64,000 bases of DNA from Brucella tritici (lineage in GTDB: Bacteria > Pseudomonadota > Alphaproteobacteria > Rhizobiales > Rhizobiaceae): the NCBI RefSeq assembly GCF_902825325.1, contig NZ_CADEAR010000009.1, positions 124,001-188,000 on the forward strand. The letters are read 5' to 3'. Within the stretch, counting starts at the first letter, position 1, and each line of letters starts with the position of its first letter. Made by a program: the position numbers and the translations under genes. Shown here one piece after another: positions 26,980 through 35,703 of this stretch. A model generated the notes under the pieces. It made no database searches and was not told the origin of the DNA. It saw only the letters and a program-made list of their open reading frames with translations.

Positions 26980-27023
26980 ATTAGCAGTCTGGAGTTGAGT
27001 CCAGCCTTCAGTCCGTGCCCATC

Positions 27024-28229
27024 TCAAAAATTAGATCGATCTGTTTTTCTGCGACTGACCGAGTAGGCTTTGTCCATTTCTGGATTAAGTTCCATACCGA
27101 GCCCGGAGCCGGGTGGCACGGTAATCATACCGTTCTTTACTTCGGGCAAAGCCGTAACCAGATCGCGATACCAGGTCTTGTAGAATGCGCGAACGCTTTC
27201 TTGAATAAGTGCGTTCGGTGCATTCAGTGACAGGTGCGTCGAAGCACAGAGGACGACTGGCCCGGTACAGTCATGTGGTGCGACCGGTAGATGCCAGGCT
27301 TCTGCCATAGCCGCGATCTTACGCGCTTCTGACAGGCCACCGCACCAGCTCAAATCGAGCATGACAACGCCGGCAACGCCCGTTTCGAGCAGATCGCGAA
27401 ACGCCCAGCGGCTCCCTAAAGTCTCCGAGGCACAGATTGGCGCAATGCTTGCTTCCGCATAACGTTTCAGGCTGCCAAGACTGTCCATCTTGATCGGGTC
27501 TTCATGCCAGAAGGTCTTGAAAGGCGTGAGTTCACGGGCGATCTGCATAGCGGGCAAGAGCTGCCACATTGAATGGAATTCAACCATAATATCCATGCGG
27601 TCACCGACAGCCGCACGGATTTTCTCGAAAGGCTGCAATGCGGCCTTCAGATCAGGTTGAGAAATATACTGCCCGCGTGTTTTCTCTGCGGCCATGTCGA
27701 ACGGCCAAATTTTCATTGCCGTTATGCCTTCGTCCAGCAATGAGAGCGCGAGTTCATCGGCACGGTGCAGGAAGCCATTAAGATCGTCATAACTGGCACC
27801 TGCACCAGCAAGACCATAATTGGCGGATTGCTGGCCGGTTGCCTTCTTGATGTATTCCGTTCCGGCACACGTATTATACGTGCGGATGGATTGACGGCTG
27901 AAGCCGCCGAGAAGTTGAGCAATCGGGAGGTTGGCAGCCTTGCCATATAGATCCCACAGAGCGATATCGAAGGCAGAGTTACCCCGCACTTCCGCTCCGG
28001 TTGAACGGAAACCAAGATATCCCACAAGGTCAGAGGCTAGCAGATCGATCTGCAGCGGATCGCGACCGAGAACGCGCGGCGCAACATATTCGTGCAGATA
28101 AGCTTCAACGGTTTCGGACATGAAAAAGGTTTCACCCAGTCCGGTAATTCCTTCGTCCGTATGAACTTCCACCCACAACAGGTTTGGCCGTTCAGCAATG
28201 CGAATGGTCTCGATTGCGGTGATCTTCAT
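27024..28229 (-). CDS. Mandelate racemase/muconate lactonizing enzyme family dehydratase
   Basis: An enolase-superfamily enzyme of 401 residues, probably a magnesium-dependent sugar-acid dehydratase. The capping domain is N-terminal (MKITAIETIRI ... LGETFF). The barrel has Lys173 in AMKIWPFD, metal-ligand candidates Glu217 (VEFHS), Glu243 (HEDPI) and Glu269 (ASETL), and His319 in APHDCTGP. The second basic residue of the classic K-x-K motif is replaced by Trp, so the chemistry is probably not racemisation of mandelate. The ATG at 28229 follows GGGAGG. The product would be a 2-keto-3-deoxy acid, to be used by the FAH protein. Confidence 0.9.
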   Translation of the reverse strand: MKITAIETIRIAERPNLLWVEVHTDEGITGLGETFFMSETVEAYLHEYVAPRVLGRDPLQIDLLASDLVGYLGFRSTGAEVRGNSAFDIALWDLYGKAANLPIAQLLGGFSRQSIRTYNTCAGTEYIKKATGQQSANYGLAGAGASYDDLNGFLHRADELALSLLDEGITAMKIWPFDMAAEKTRGQYISQPDLKAALQPFEKIRAAVGDRMDIMVEFHSMWQLLPAMQIARELTPFKTFWHEDPIKMDSLGSLKRYAEASIAPICASETLGSRWAFRDLLETGVAGVVMLDLSWCGGLSEARKIAAMAEAWHLPVAPHDCTGPVVLCASTHLSLNAPNALIQESVRAFYKTWYRDLVTALPEVKNGMITVPPGSGLGMELNPEMDKAYSVSRRKTDRSNF

Positions 28230-28263
28230 TGCACCTCCCAAATGCAATTGGATTGCCTGCGTG

Positions 28264-29145
28264 CTAGCTCTTGTGGCTTTGGTTAAGCTTTTCGAGATGA
28301 AGGAGCAGGGCGCTATGATCTTTCTCACCGCCGCCGTCTTCCACAAAAGCGGCGAAGGCTTCGCGTACAGTCTCGGTCAACGGCAAGCTTAACGACAGGT
28401 CGCCCGCAGTCTTGAGGATCGAATTGAGGTCTTTTAGCTGAATGCGCGATGTGCCGCCCGGTTCGAAATTACGGTCGATCATCCGCTTGCCGTGCAGTTC
28501 GAGAATGCGGCTTTCACAGAAACCGCCGCGGATAGCATCCCGGAATGCAGTGCGCGACCCGCCGCCCTTTTCGACCAAAACCATTGCCTCTGCAATCGCT
28601 CCGATGGTAACGGCAACAATCTGCTGATTGGCAAGTTTTGCGAGCTGACCGGCACCTGACGGGCCGACGCGGGTGAGGCGTCCCATTGGTTTGAACACAT
28701 CGGCTAGGTCGGAGATGATCATTTCGTCTCCTCCGGCCATGATGGCAAGTGTGCCTTCCTGGGCACCTATCACGCCACCGGAAACTGGGGCATCGATATG
28801 ATTGACGCCAATTGCTTCCAGACGCTTGGCATGTGCGCGTGCGAAGTCTGGTGAAATTGAACTCATGTCAATGACGGCACTGCCTTTTTTCAAGGCGTCA
28901 GCAGTTCCTTGGTTGAAAAGAACGTCGCGTACTGCCGGACCATCGGTCAACATCGTGATGACTACATCGGCATTCTCTACCGCTTCGGCGGCGGTTTGAG
29001 CGAGTGTGGCACCTTGTTCAGCAAGAGGGGTCGACTTGGCGCTGTTTCGGTTCCAGACTGTTACATCAAAGCCCGCGTCCAGAAGCCGACTGGCCATTGG
29101 TGAGCCCATCAGGCCGGTTCCAAGAAAAGCGATCTTGCGTATCAA
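28264..29145 (-). CDS. NAD(P)-dependent beta-hydroxyacid dehydrogenase (3-hydroxyisobutyrate dehydrogenase family)
   Basis: A 293-residue cytosolic oxidoreductase. The Rossmann motif is GTGLMGSPMA (9-18), the substrate-binding segment DAPVSGGVIGAQEGTLAIM (118-136) and the catalytic lysine Lys170 in GAGQLAKLANQ. Family members oxidise 3-hydroxyisobutyrate, tartronate semialdehyde reductively, 6-phosphogluconate-like acids or 2-(hydroxymethyl)glutarate. Overlap of 4 bases with the upstream SDR gene (ATGA-type) and membership of the sugar-acid operon argue for a sugar-acid intermediate rather than valine breakdown. Confidence 0.92.
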   Translation of the reverse strand: MIRKIAFLGTGLMGSPMASRLLDAGFDVTVWNRNSAKSTPLAEQGATLAQTAAEAVENADVVITMLTDGPAVRDVLFNQGTADALKKGSAVIDMSSISPDFARAHAKRLEAIGVNHIDAPVSGGVIGAQEGTLAIMAGGDEMIISDLADVFKPMGRLTRVGPSGAGQLAKLANQQIVAVTIGAIAEAMVLVEKGGGSRTAFRDAIRGGFCESRILELHGKRMIDRNFEPGGTSRIQLKDLNSILKTAGDLSLSLPLTETVREAFAAFVEDGGGEKDHSALLLHLEKLNQSHKS

Positions 29146-30125
29146 AGCTTACCTCCCATTTCATCTTCGATGTAAACGCGAATGATCTCATCAAAGGATG
29201 TTTCTGCGGTGAAGCCAAGGGCCTGTGCGCGTTTTGCCTCGAAACCAGGCGCCCAGCCTGCAACCATACGCATGATCATTTCATCTGGTTCGCGTCGGAT
29301 CAAACCGACGGCTTTTTCCCCGGCAATACGGCGCAAAGCCTCAATTTGTTCGCCTACAGTTGCACTGAGACCGGGCATGGAAAGATTGCGACGTGCTCCA
29401 ACCGCTTCCGTATCGATGGTAGCTCCATGGATCAGAAAGCCGACCGCTGATCGCGGCGAGGCATGCCAATGCCGGACATCTTCCGGAACAGGCAAGACAG
29501 CTTCCTGCCCGGAGAGTGGTTCGCGTAGGATGTTGGAGAAAAAGCCGGATGCGGCCTTGTTCGGTTTGCCAGGTCGTATGCAGATCGTTGGCAGGCGAAT
29601 CCCGATACCGTCAAAGAAGCCGCGACGGGTGTAGTCTGACAACAAAAGTTCGCTGATTGCCTTCTGCGTACCGTAACTTGTCAACGGGGTCGTGTGAAAT
29701 TCATCGGGGATCGGGTAGGGGAGAGGGGCGCCAAAAACGGCAATGGACGATGTGAAAACCACGCGGGGTTTATAGCGATCGGCAATGTGAGCAAGCCTGA
29801 TTGCATCGAACAGATGCCGGGTGCCGTCCAGATTGATTCGATATCCTTTATCGAAATCGCTCTCCGCTTCACCTGACACGATTGCCGCTAGGTGAAAGAT
29901 GACGTCAGGGCGTCCTGAAACGATCTTCTGAGCGGTTTCCGTGGTGGATATATCTGCGGCCAGAACATCAACCGATCCCACAAAGCCGATCGGAGGTTCT
30001 GCAGCTATGATATCGATAAGGGTAAGCTTTTCAATGGGTTTTCCCCTGATGTGACCATCGTTTGAAAGGCGCTGCGTTAACATGCGCCCGACCATACCCG
30101 CAGCGCCGATGATTGCGATATGCAT
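29142..30125 (-). CDS. NAD-dependent epimerase/dehydratase family SDR, D-erythronate dehydrogenase-like
   Basis: A 327-residue extended short-chain dehydrogenase. The nucleotide motif is IGAAGMVG (6-13), and the catalytic tetrad includes Ser126 (TSSIAVFG), Tyr151 and Lys155 (YGTQK). The sequence style (FHLAAIVSGEAESDFDKGYRINLDGTRHL; IRLPTICIRPGKPNKAASGF) recalls DenD, D-erythronate dehydrogenase. However, the kinase and aldolase of the erythronate pathway (OtnK, OtnC) are absent here, so a different aldonate is likely. It is the first gene of the minus-strand arm, 254 bases from the divergent flavoenzyme. Confidence 0.88.
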   Translation of the reverse strand: MHIAIIGAAGMVGRMLTQRLSNDGHIRGKPIEKLTLIDIIAAEPPIGFVGSVDVLAADISTTETAQKIVSGRPDVIFHLAAIVSGEAESDFDKGYRINLDGTRHLFDAIRLAHIADRYKPRVVFTSSIAVFGAPLPYPIPDEFHTTPLTSYGTQKAISELLLSDYTRRGFFDGIGIRLPTICIRPGKPNKAASGFFSNILREPLSGQEAVLPVPEDVRHWHASPRSAVGFLIHGATIDTEAVGARRNLSMPGLSATVGEQIEALRRIAGEKAVGLIRREPDEMIMRMVAGWAPGFEAKRAQALGFTAETSFDEIIRVYIEDEMGGKL

Positions 30126-30227
30126 TTGGAAAACTTCCTCCCTGCCTTGCAGCCACCCCTATTCGAAAACCCGGCGTTGGCTGCCATTACGACACTTATC
30201 CAGTCTCCCACCAGATTTGTGTTGTAG

Positions 30228-30242
30228 GGTTGTCTGATAACC
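30228..30242. promoter_or_regulatory. Candidate GntR/FadR-type operator in the divergent promoter
   Basis: GGTTGTCTGATAACC is a near-perfect 15-bp palindrome centred on one T, in the style of FadR-family operators (short T-G-T/A-C-A half-sites). It lies between the divergent arms of the sugar-acid locus, 102 bases upstream of the DenD-like start and 137 bases before the flavoenzyme start. A close copy lies at 26951-26965. The GntR gene at 31865 is the obvious candidate regulator. Confidence 0.6.
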
Positions 30243-30379
30243 TTATATGTAGGCGTTGAAAACAGTTTTCTCCGTCTTGCCACAGGAATGAAACGGAAAA
30301 GCCTGTTGCGTTCCCAAAGCTGTCGTACATCCACGGCAGCCGATTGCGCATCAACCAGGTCTATGAACAAGAGGATATT

Positions 30380-31822
30380 ATGTACGGTTTGGGGGACATG
30401 ACCGGAGACAAGCAGACTGATCTCGTTACCCTTTTGGGTGATGATCTGGTTATGACCGCGCGAAGCGATATGCTCCGCTATTGTCGGGACTGGCCGGGGG
30501 ATGTGGAGAATATAGCAGTTGCTGTGATCCGCCCGCGCTCGACAGAGGACGTTTCCGCCGTGGTTAAAGCTTGCGCTTCACTGGGATTGTCCATCATTCC
30601 GCAGGGCGGAAATACTGGTCTTGTGCAGGGCGGTGTACCGGATGGTCAAGATAATCTTGTTGTTCTAAGCCTTGAGCGAATGAACCGTATTCGTAAGGTC
30701 GATCCGGATGATTTTTCAGCGGTTGTTGATGCCGGCTGCATTCTCTCCGAACTGAAAGACAAACTGGCAGCCGAAGGGATGTTTTTTCCATTAGCCCTCG
30801 GCGCACAGGGAAGCTGCCGCATCGGGGGAAATGTCAGCACCAATGCCGGTGGCATCAATGTGTTGCGGTACGGCATGACACGCGAGTTGGTCCTGGGGTT
30901 GGAGGTCGTCTTGCCTGATGGCACGATATTCAACGGTCTTTCAACGTTGCGGAAAGACAATCGCGGCATTGATCTGAAACAGCTTTTCATCGGTGCTGAA
31001 GGCATTATGGGAGTGGTAACCGGCGTCGCAATCAAACTGACGCCTTTGCCGGACGAGGTGGAAATCGCACTGGTAGGGCTCAATTCGCTCACTGACGCTA
31101 TTGCGCTTTATCGGCGTGCGCGCGTGCAGTGCTGTGATCTGATGTCCGCTTTCGAATTCATGCCGCCGGTGGCTTTTACCTTGGCGCAAGAGGCGATGCC
31201 GGATCTTGCCATGCCGCTTGGACAATATCCTGCCTACGTCTTGATGGAGATTTCAGGCTCTGGGCTGGTCGATATAGCGTCCTTGATGGAACAGTTTCTT
31301 GCCGGCGCAATGGAAGATGGTCTCGTTCTGGACGGAACCATCGCGTCATCTCGTGCGCAAGGTCAAAATCTCTGGATGTTCCGCGAGGCGATGAACGAAG
31401 GGCAGGCGCTGCGTGGCAAACACCTCCGCACTGACATATCGGTCCCGCTGTCAAAACTGGCGTCGTTCGTCACTGAAGCTGAAACCGAACTGGCTGAGGT
31501 TCTTCCGGATTGTCTTGCTGTTTCTTACGGGCATGTGGGTGACGGTAATGTGCACCTCAACGTTATCCCTGAAAGCGGTCTCGATGTTGCGGCGGTAGAC
31601 AAGAGGATCAAGCTTGCAAAGGAAACGATCAATGGTGTTCTCGATCGTTATGCTGGCAGCATCAGCGCCGAGCACGGCATCGGCCGCCTGAAGCGGGAAG
31701 ATTTCGAGAAGCGTATTGACCCCGCACGGCGAAAACTGCTTGAAGGCCTCAAGCAAGTCTTCGATCCGGGCAATATCATGAATCCGGGCTGCCAGCTTTC
31801 GCTTGACTCTTCGAGAGGCTGA
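30380..31822 (+). CDS. FAD-linked oxidase, D-2-hydroxyacid dehydrogenase (GlcD-like)
   Basis: A 480-residue flavoprotein of the vanillyl-alcohol-oxidase fold. The FAD domain shows PQGGNTGLVQGGVP and GAQGSCRIGGNVSTNAGGINVLRYG; the cap domain ends with SYGHVGDGNVHLNV, SAEHGIGRLKRE and DPGNIMNPG, typical of GlcD/D-lactate/D-2-hydroxyglutarate dehydrogenases. It should oxidise a D-2-hydroxyacid to a 2-oxo acid, passing electrons to a carrier. The ATG at 30380 has GAGG 6 bases upstream. It leads the plus-strand arm of the locus. Confidence 0.92.
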   Translation: MYGLGDMTGDKQTDLVTLLGDDLVMTARSDMLRYCRDWPGDVENIAVAVIRPRSTEDVSAVVKACASLGLSIIPQGGNTGLVQGGVPDGQDNLVVLSLERMNRIRKVDPDDFSAVVDAGCILSELKDKLAAEGMFFPLALGAQGSCRIGGNVSTNAGGINVLRYGMTRELVLGLEVVLPDGTIFNGLSTLRKDNRGIDLKQLFIGAEGIMGVVTGVAIKLTPLPDEVEIALVGLNSLTDAIALYRRARVQCCDLMSAFEFMPPVAFTLAQEAMPDLAMPLGQYPAYVLMEISGSGLVDIASLMEQFLAGAMEDGLVLDGTIASSRAQGQNLWMFREAMNEGQALRGKHLRTDISVPLSKLASFVTEAETELAEVLPDCLAVSYGHVGDGNVHLNVIPESGLDVAAVDKRIKLAKETINGVLDRYAGSISAEHGIGRLKREDFEKRIDPARRKLLEGLKQVFDPGNIMNPGCQLSLDSSRG

Positions 31823-31864
31823 CGACACACCACTTGCACGGGTAATCAGGGAGGATTTATCATT

Positions 31865-32572
31865 TTGTTTGGTGAAATCAGGCGTAATGAGCAGCTTCCC
31901 GGACGCATCGCTTCCGAAATTACGCGGCAGATCAGTGAAGGTAGCCTTCTGCCGGGACAAAAGCTGCCGACAGAACATAATCTCGCACAAAGCTTCGGTG
32001 TCAGTCGCTCAGTTGTACGTGAAGCGATTGCTCAGTTGCGCAATGAAGGCTTGGTTGAAACTCGACAGGGAGTAGGTGCTTTCGTAACGGAGCCCGATAA
32101 ACGCCATGCCATCCGAATAGAACCTGAAACACTTGCCAATCGCGATAGTTTCCGAAGCCTGTTCCAGTTGCGAATGGCGTTGGAGATAGAAGCTGCAGGG
32201 CTCGCCGCAGTGCATCATGACGAACACGACATGATGCAACTTAACGAAGCACTCGCGGAAATGAGCGGTTCGAAAAAATGGACAGATACCGGTATAGCTG
32301 CTGATCTCGCATTTCACCGCGCACTCGCTTCTGCAACACATAATGAGTATTTTCCGTTGGTTCTCGGTTTCATTGCCGAGAGGATCAATCAGGCAATCAA
32401 TGCGGCGCGTGCACGAGCAGTGCTTGAGCAAATTGTCGAAATCACAATCGATGAGCACACCGCAATCAGGGATGCCATCCATTCACGTGATCCGTTGCGA
32501 GCGCGCGAAGTGATGCGCCACCACATTGTGCAGGCGGCAAGCCGCGTGGGTCTCAAGCTGGAAACTTTCTGA
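31865..32572 (+). CDS. GntR family transcriptional regulator, FadR/FCD subfamily
   Basis: A 235-residue regulator. The N-terminal winged helix-turn-helix (LPGRIASEITRQISEGSLLPGQKLPTEHNLAQSFGVSRSVVREAIAQL) is followed by an all-helical FCD effector domain from about residue 95 (LFQLRMALEIEAAGLAA ... HHIVQAA), with metal-ligand candidates Asp146/His150 (ADLAFHR), His197 (IDEHTAI) and His219 (MRHHIV). The start is TTG at 31865 after GGGAGGA. FCD regulators usually sense organic acids, which suits the sugar-acid locus. Its stop overlaps the next ATG by one base. Confidence 0.93.
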   Translation: MFGEIRRNEQLPGRIASEITRQISEGSLLPGQKLPTEHNLAQSFGVSRSVVREAIAQLRNEGLVETRQGVGAFVTEPDKRHAIRIEPETLANRDSFRSLFQLRMALEIEAAGLAAVHHDEHDMMQLNEALAEMSGSKKWTDTGIAADLAFHRALASATHNEYFPLVLGFIAERINQAINAARARAVLEQIVEITIDEHTAIRDAIHSRDPLRAREVMRHHIVQAASRVGLKLETF

Positions 32573-33345
32573 TGGCTTCTTCTTTTGAACTTTTCAGTCT
32601 GGAGGGGCGCATAGCCCTGATTACCGGTTCCAGCCAGGGCATCGGTTTTGCATTGGCGCGAGGGCTTGCAGAACATGGCGCAACGGTAATCATCAATGGT
32701 CGTGATCGGACCAAGGTGGATGCGGCAGTCACGCTATTGGAAAAAGAGGGGCATACGATCTTTGCATCCGCATTTGATGTGACGGATGCCGAAGAAGTTC
32801 GCGCGGCCATCGATGGGATTGAAGAGGACGTCGGGGCGCTCGATATTCTGGTCAATAATGCCGGGATGCAGTATCGCGCCCCGCTCGAAGATTATCCGAT
32901 CGAGAAATGGCAACAGCTTCTGGAAACCAATATTTCCAGCGCTTTTTATGCCGGACAGGCCGCAGCACACCATATGATCGCGCGAGGACGTGGCAAGATA
33001 ATCAACATTGCTTCGGTTCAAAGTGAACTAGCGCGGCCTTCCATCGCGCCCTATACAGCGACAAAAGGGGCAATCCGTAACCTGACACGCGGCATGGCCA
33101 CTGATTGGGCCCGATATGGTTTGCAGATCAATGCGATTGCTCCCGGCTATTTCAAGACGCCACTGAATCAGGCATTGGTTGATAATCCCGAATTTACGGC
33201 ATGGCTGGAAAAAAGAACGCCGGCGGGCCGTTGGGGCGATGTGGAAGAGTTGGTCGGCGCTGCGGTATTCCTGAGCGGCGATGCCTCCTCTTTCGTAAAT
33301 GGACAGGTTCTGCACGTCGATGGCGGCATGACCGCTAGTGTATGA
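32572..33345 (+). CDS. SDR oxidoreductase, gluconate 5-dehydrogenase-like
   Basis: A classical short-chain dehydrogenase of 257 residues. Motifs are TGSSQGIG (18-25), NNAG (95-98), Ser148 in INIASVQS, and Tyr161/Lys165 in YTATKG; the C-terminus is QVLHVDGGMTASV. The pattern (GRIALITGSSQGIGFALARG; TPAGRWGDVEELVG) is that of gluconate 5-dehydrogenases (IdnO/Gno), which interconvert gluconate and 5-ketogluconate. The pairing with gluconokinase supports a gluconate/idonate-type role. Translationally coupled to the regulator gene (TGATG). Confidence 0.9.
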   Translation: MASSFELFSLEGRIALITGSSQGIGFALARGLAEHGATVIINGRDRTKVDAAVTLLEKEGHTIFASAFDVTDAEEVRAAIDGIEEDVGALDILVNNAGMQYRAPLEDYPIEKWQQLLETNISSAFYAGQAAAHHMIARGRGKIINIASVQSELARPSIAPYTATKGAIRNLTRGMATDWARYGLQINAIAPGYFKTPLNQALVDNPEFTAWLEKRTPAGRWGDVEELVGAAVFLSGDASSFVNGQVLHVDGGMTASV

Positions 33346-33352
33346 GGAACTG

Positions 33353-33853
33353 ATGCTGCGTATTATCGTTATGGGTGTTTCGGGTTCCGGAAAATCGACC
33401 GTGGGTGAGAAGATTGCCGACGCGCTGGCTCTCCCATTTCTTGAAGGCGATTCCCTGCATCCAAAGTCCAATGTCGATAAAATGTCAGCGGGCATACCTT
33501 TGCAGGATGAGGATCGCTGGCCCTGGCTCGACAAAATCGGTGAACGTCTAGCGGCCTCGACCGATGGAATTGTCATTTCTTGCTCCGCACTAAAGAAGAG
33601 CTATCGTGATCGTCTTCGCTCTGCGGCAGGAGCGCCGGTGCTGTTTGTCTTTCTGGACGGCAGTTTTGAAGTATTGCACGAGCACATGGGACACCGCACC
33701 GGCCATTTTATGCCGGTGACAATGCTGGAAAGCCAGATCGCTACGCTCGAAAGCCCAGTTGGGGAACCGCTAGTGTTCCGCGCAGATATTGCCGAAACCG
33801 TGGAAAAGATTGTTTTCGACAGTCTCGAATGGATACGCTCAGTTCAGCCCTAG
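33353..33853 (+). CDS. gntK: Gluconokinase
   Basis: A 166-residue P-loop kinase phosphorylating gluconate to 6-phosphogluconate. Walker A is GVSGSGKST (8-16); the family pattern EGDSLHPKSNVDKMSAGIPLQDEDRWPWL follows, then SCSALKKSYRDRLR and GHFMPVTMLESQ. The ATG at 33353 has GAGGA 5 bases upstream, 7 bases after the dehydrogenase stop. It would feed the product of the neighbouring dehydrogenase into the pentose-phosphate or Entner-Doudoroff route. Length is normal for GntK. Confidence 0.95.
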   Translation: MLRIIVMGVSGSGKSTVGEKIADALALPFLEGDSLHPKSNVDKMSAGIPLQDEDRWPWLDKIGERLAASTDGIVISCSALKKSYRDRLRSAAGAPVLFVFLDGSFEVLHEHMGHRTGHFMPVTMLESQIATLESPVGEPLVFRADIAETVEKIVFDSLEWIRSVQP

Positions 33854-33855
33854 AA

Positions 33856-35628
33856 CTATTTAAGGGGCCAAAAGAACATCAATGTGGGAACCGTCACAAT
33901 CGCGATAATGATTGATAGCGGTAATCCCAGACGTGGATAATCACTGAATTTATAACCACCTGGCCCCATGACCAGCGTATTGCATTGATGGCCAATCGGC
34001 GTGAGGAAGTCACATCCCGCACCGATAGCAACTGCCATCAGAAAGGCCTCCGGCTTAAAGCCGAGTCCAGAAGCAAAACTTGTTGCTATGGGAGCCATGA
34101 CGAGCACAGTTGCGGCATTGTTGAGAAATGGTGTCACCATCATTGCCGCCACAAGGATGAGCGCCAATGCACCTGCTGGCGGCAATTGATGACCGATTGT
34201 GGCGAGTCCTTCTGCTATGAGATCCGTGCCGCCGGTTGTTCTCAGCGCATCCGAAACAGGGATAAGTGCAGCAAGCATGACCAGAATTGGGCCATCAATT
34301 TCATCATAGACCTCGTTGAGAGGGATCACTTTGAATAACGGCATAGCGACGGCAGCGGCAAAGAAAGCGATCGCCACTGGCACAAGACTTAAAGCGGTTG
34401 CCCCGATGGCAGCAATCAGAATAGCGAGCGGGATCAATCCGCGTCTAACGCTACCGAGCATCAGTTTGCGACGGGCAAGCGGCAGCAATTCGAACTCCGG
34501 CAGGAAGGTAGATAGATTTGCTTGTCTGCCTTGCAACACGATCACATCGCCGAAGCGCAGAATGACCTCACTGAGACGTTCTGTAATGCGTTCACCTGGT
34601 CTGCTGACTGCCAGCAAGTTGAGGTCATAGCGCGCGAATAGGGCAAGTCGCTGGGCCGTCAGTCCAATGAGGCGCGAGTTCTTTCCTATAACAGCTTCCA
34701 CGACCTCGATGTCGGTGGAGCCGCTAGTCTCGGAGGGATTTCGGTTTTCGGATAATGTGAGTTTTCCGGCGCTTATGATCGCATCGAGCGCCTTTGGATC
34801 TCCTTCGAGAAGGACGACATCTCCTTCGGTCAGCATCGTGTCGGGAAGCGGCGTCAATCGCTGATCGTTGCGTATGATGGAAGTCACCATCGCTTCGCCT
34901 TCGGCGGCCTTGATGAGATCGGTCACGCGCTTGCCGGTCATCGTCGAAGCTTTGGTGATGCGTGCTTCAGAGGCGTAATTCTTGATCTTGATTGCCTCGT
35001 CCAGCGATACGTTTTCGCGAGTGCGTTGTGGAACGAGCCAATAAAAAAGCGTGAGATAGATGAGCCCTACCGCTGACAGCACGGCACCGACGGGGGTGAA
35101 GTCAAACATGGTGAATGGTTCGCCGACCATCTCGCCACGTATACGAGAAACGACGATATTCGGCGAAGTACCTACTTGGGTCATCAAACCGCCGAGCAGT
35201 GCACCGAATGCCATGGGCATGAGAAAGGTCGATGGAGAAACGTTGGACCGGCGCGCAAACTGAAAAGCGACTGGGATCATGATTGCCAGCGCACCGACGT
35301 TCTTCACAAAGGCGGAAAGAACGGTAACGACTGCTACCAGAACGACGAGCTGTAGTCTGACGCTGTTCATTTCTGGCAAGAACCGTTGGACTGCCGCTTG
35401 CATGAGACCTGAACGTGCGACGCCTGCGCTCACCACCAAGGCACTGCCAACAATGATGACAATATCATCGCTGAAACCTGAGAAAGCCTGATCGAAGGGG
35501 ACGACCCCAACAGCTATAGCCAGGAGGAGCGCACAGAGTGCAACGACATCATAGCGGAATTTGCCCCAGATAAACGCCCCCATCATGAGTATGATTACTG
35601 CGAAGGAGAGTATCTGCTGATGCGTCAT
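33856..35628 (-). CDS. SLC13 family permease with two TrkA-C domains
   Basis: A 590-residue inner-membrane transporter. An N-terminal transmembrane half (about residues 1-185) and a C-terminal half (about 400-590) flank a central soluble region with two RCK_C/TrkA-C-like domains (residues about 215-380; KRVTDLIKAAEGEAMVTSI and EAVIGKNSRLIGLTAQRLALF). Ion-transporter motifs such as GTSPNIVVSRI and the C-terminal NNAATVLVMAP are visible. Members move dicarboxylates, sulfate or sulfonates with sodium. The gene is convergent with gluconokinase with only 2 bases between, and has no evident operon partner. Confidence 0.9.
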   Translation of the reverse strand: MTHQQILSFAVIILMMGAFIWGKFRYDVVALCALLLAIAVGVVPFDQAFSGFSDDIVIIVGSALVVSAGVARSGLMQAAVQRFLPEMNSVRLQLVVLVAVVTVLSAFVKNVGALAIMIPVAFQFARRSNVSPSTFLMPMAFGALLGGLMTQVGTSPNIVVSRIRGEMVGEPFTMFDFTPVGAVLSAVGLIYLTLFYWLVPQRTRENVSLDEAIKIKNYASEARITKASTMTGKRVTDLIKAAEGEAMVTSIIRNDQRLTPLPDTMLTEGDVVLLEGDPKALDAIISAGKLTLSENRNPSETSGSTDIEVVEAVIGKNSRLIGLTAQRLALFARYDLNLLAVSRPGERITERLSEVILRFGDVIVLQGRQANLSTFLPEFELLPLARRKLMLGSVRRGLIPLAILIAAIGATALSLVPVAIAFFAAAVAMPLFKVIPLNEVYDEIDGPILVMLAALIPVSDALRTTGGTDLIAEGLATIGHQLPPAGALALILVAAMMVTPFLNNAATVLVMAPIATSFASGLGFKPEAFLMAVAIGAGCDFLTPIGHQCNTLVMGPGGYKFSDYPRLGLPLSIIIAIVTVPTLMFFWPLK

Positions 35629-35703
35629 CTATCGGAATTTCCTCACCGGCGGAAAAATATTCCACCTCTGTGTAGCCGATAAATTCTAAAACAGAAATCG
35701 ATT

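Noticed and set aside
27033-27042. AGATCGATCT, the core of the LacI-linked palindrome, also occurs here
   Set aside because: It lies in the last codons of the dehydratase gene, lacks the flanking symmetry of the 18-bp site and is not near a promoter; chance is likely.
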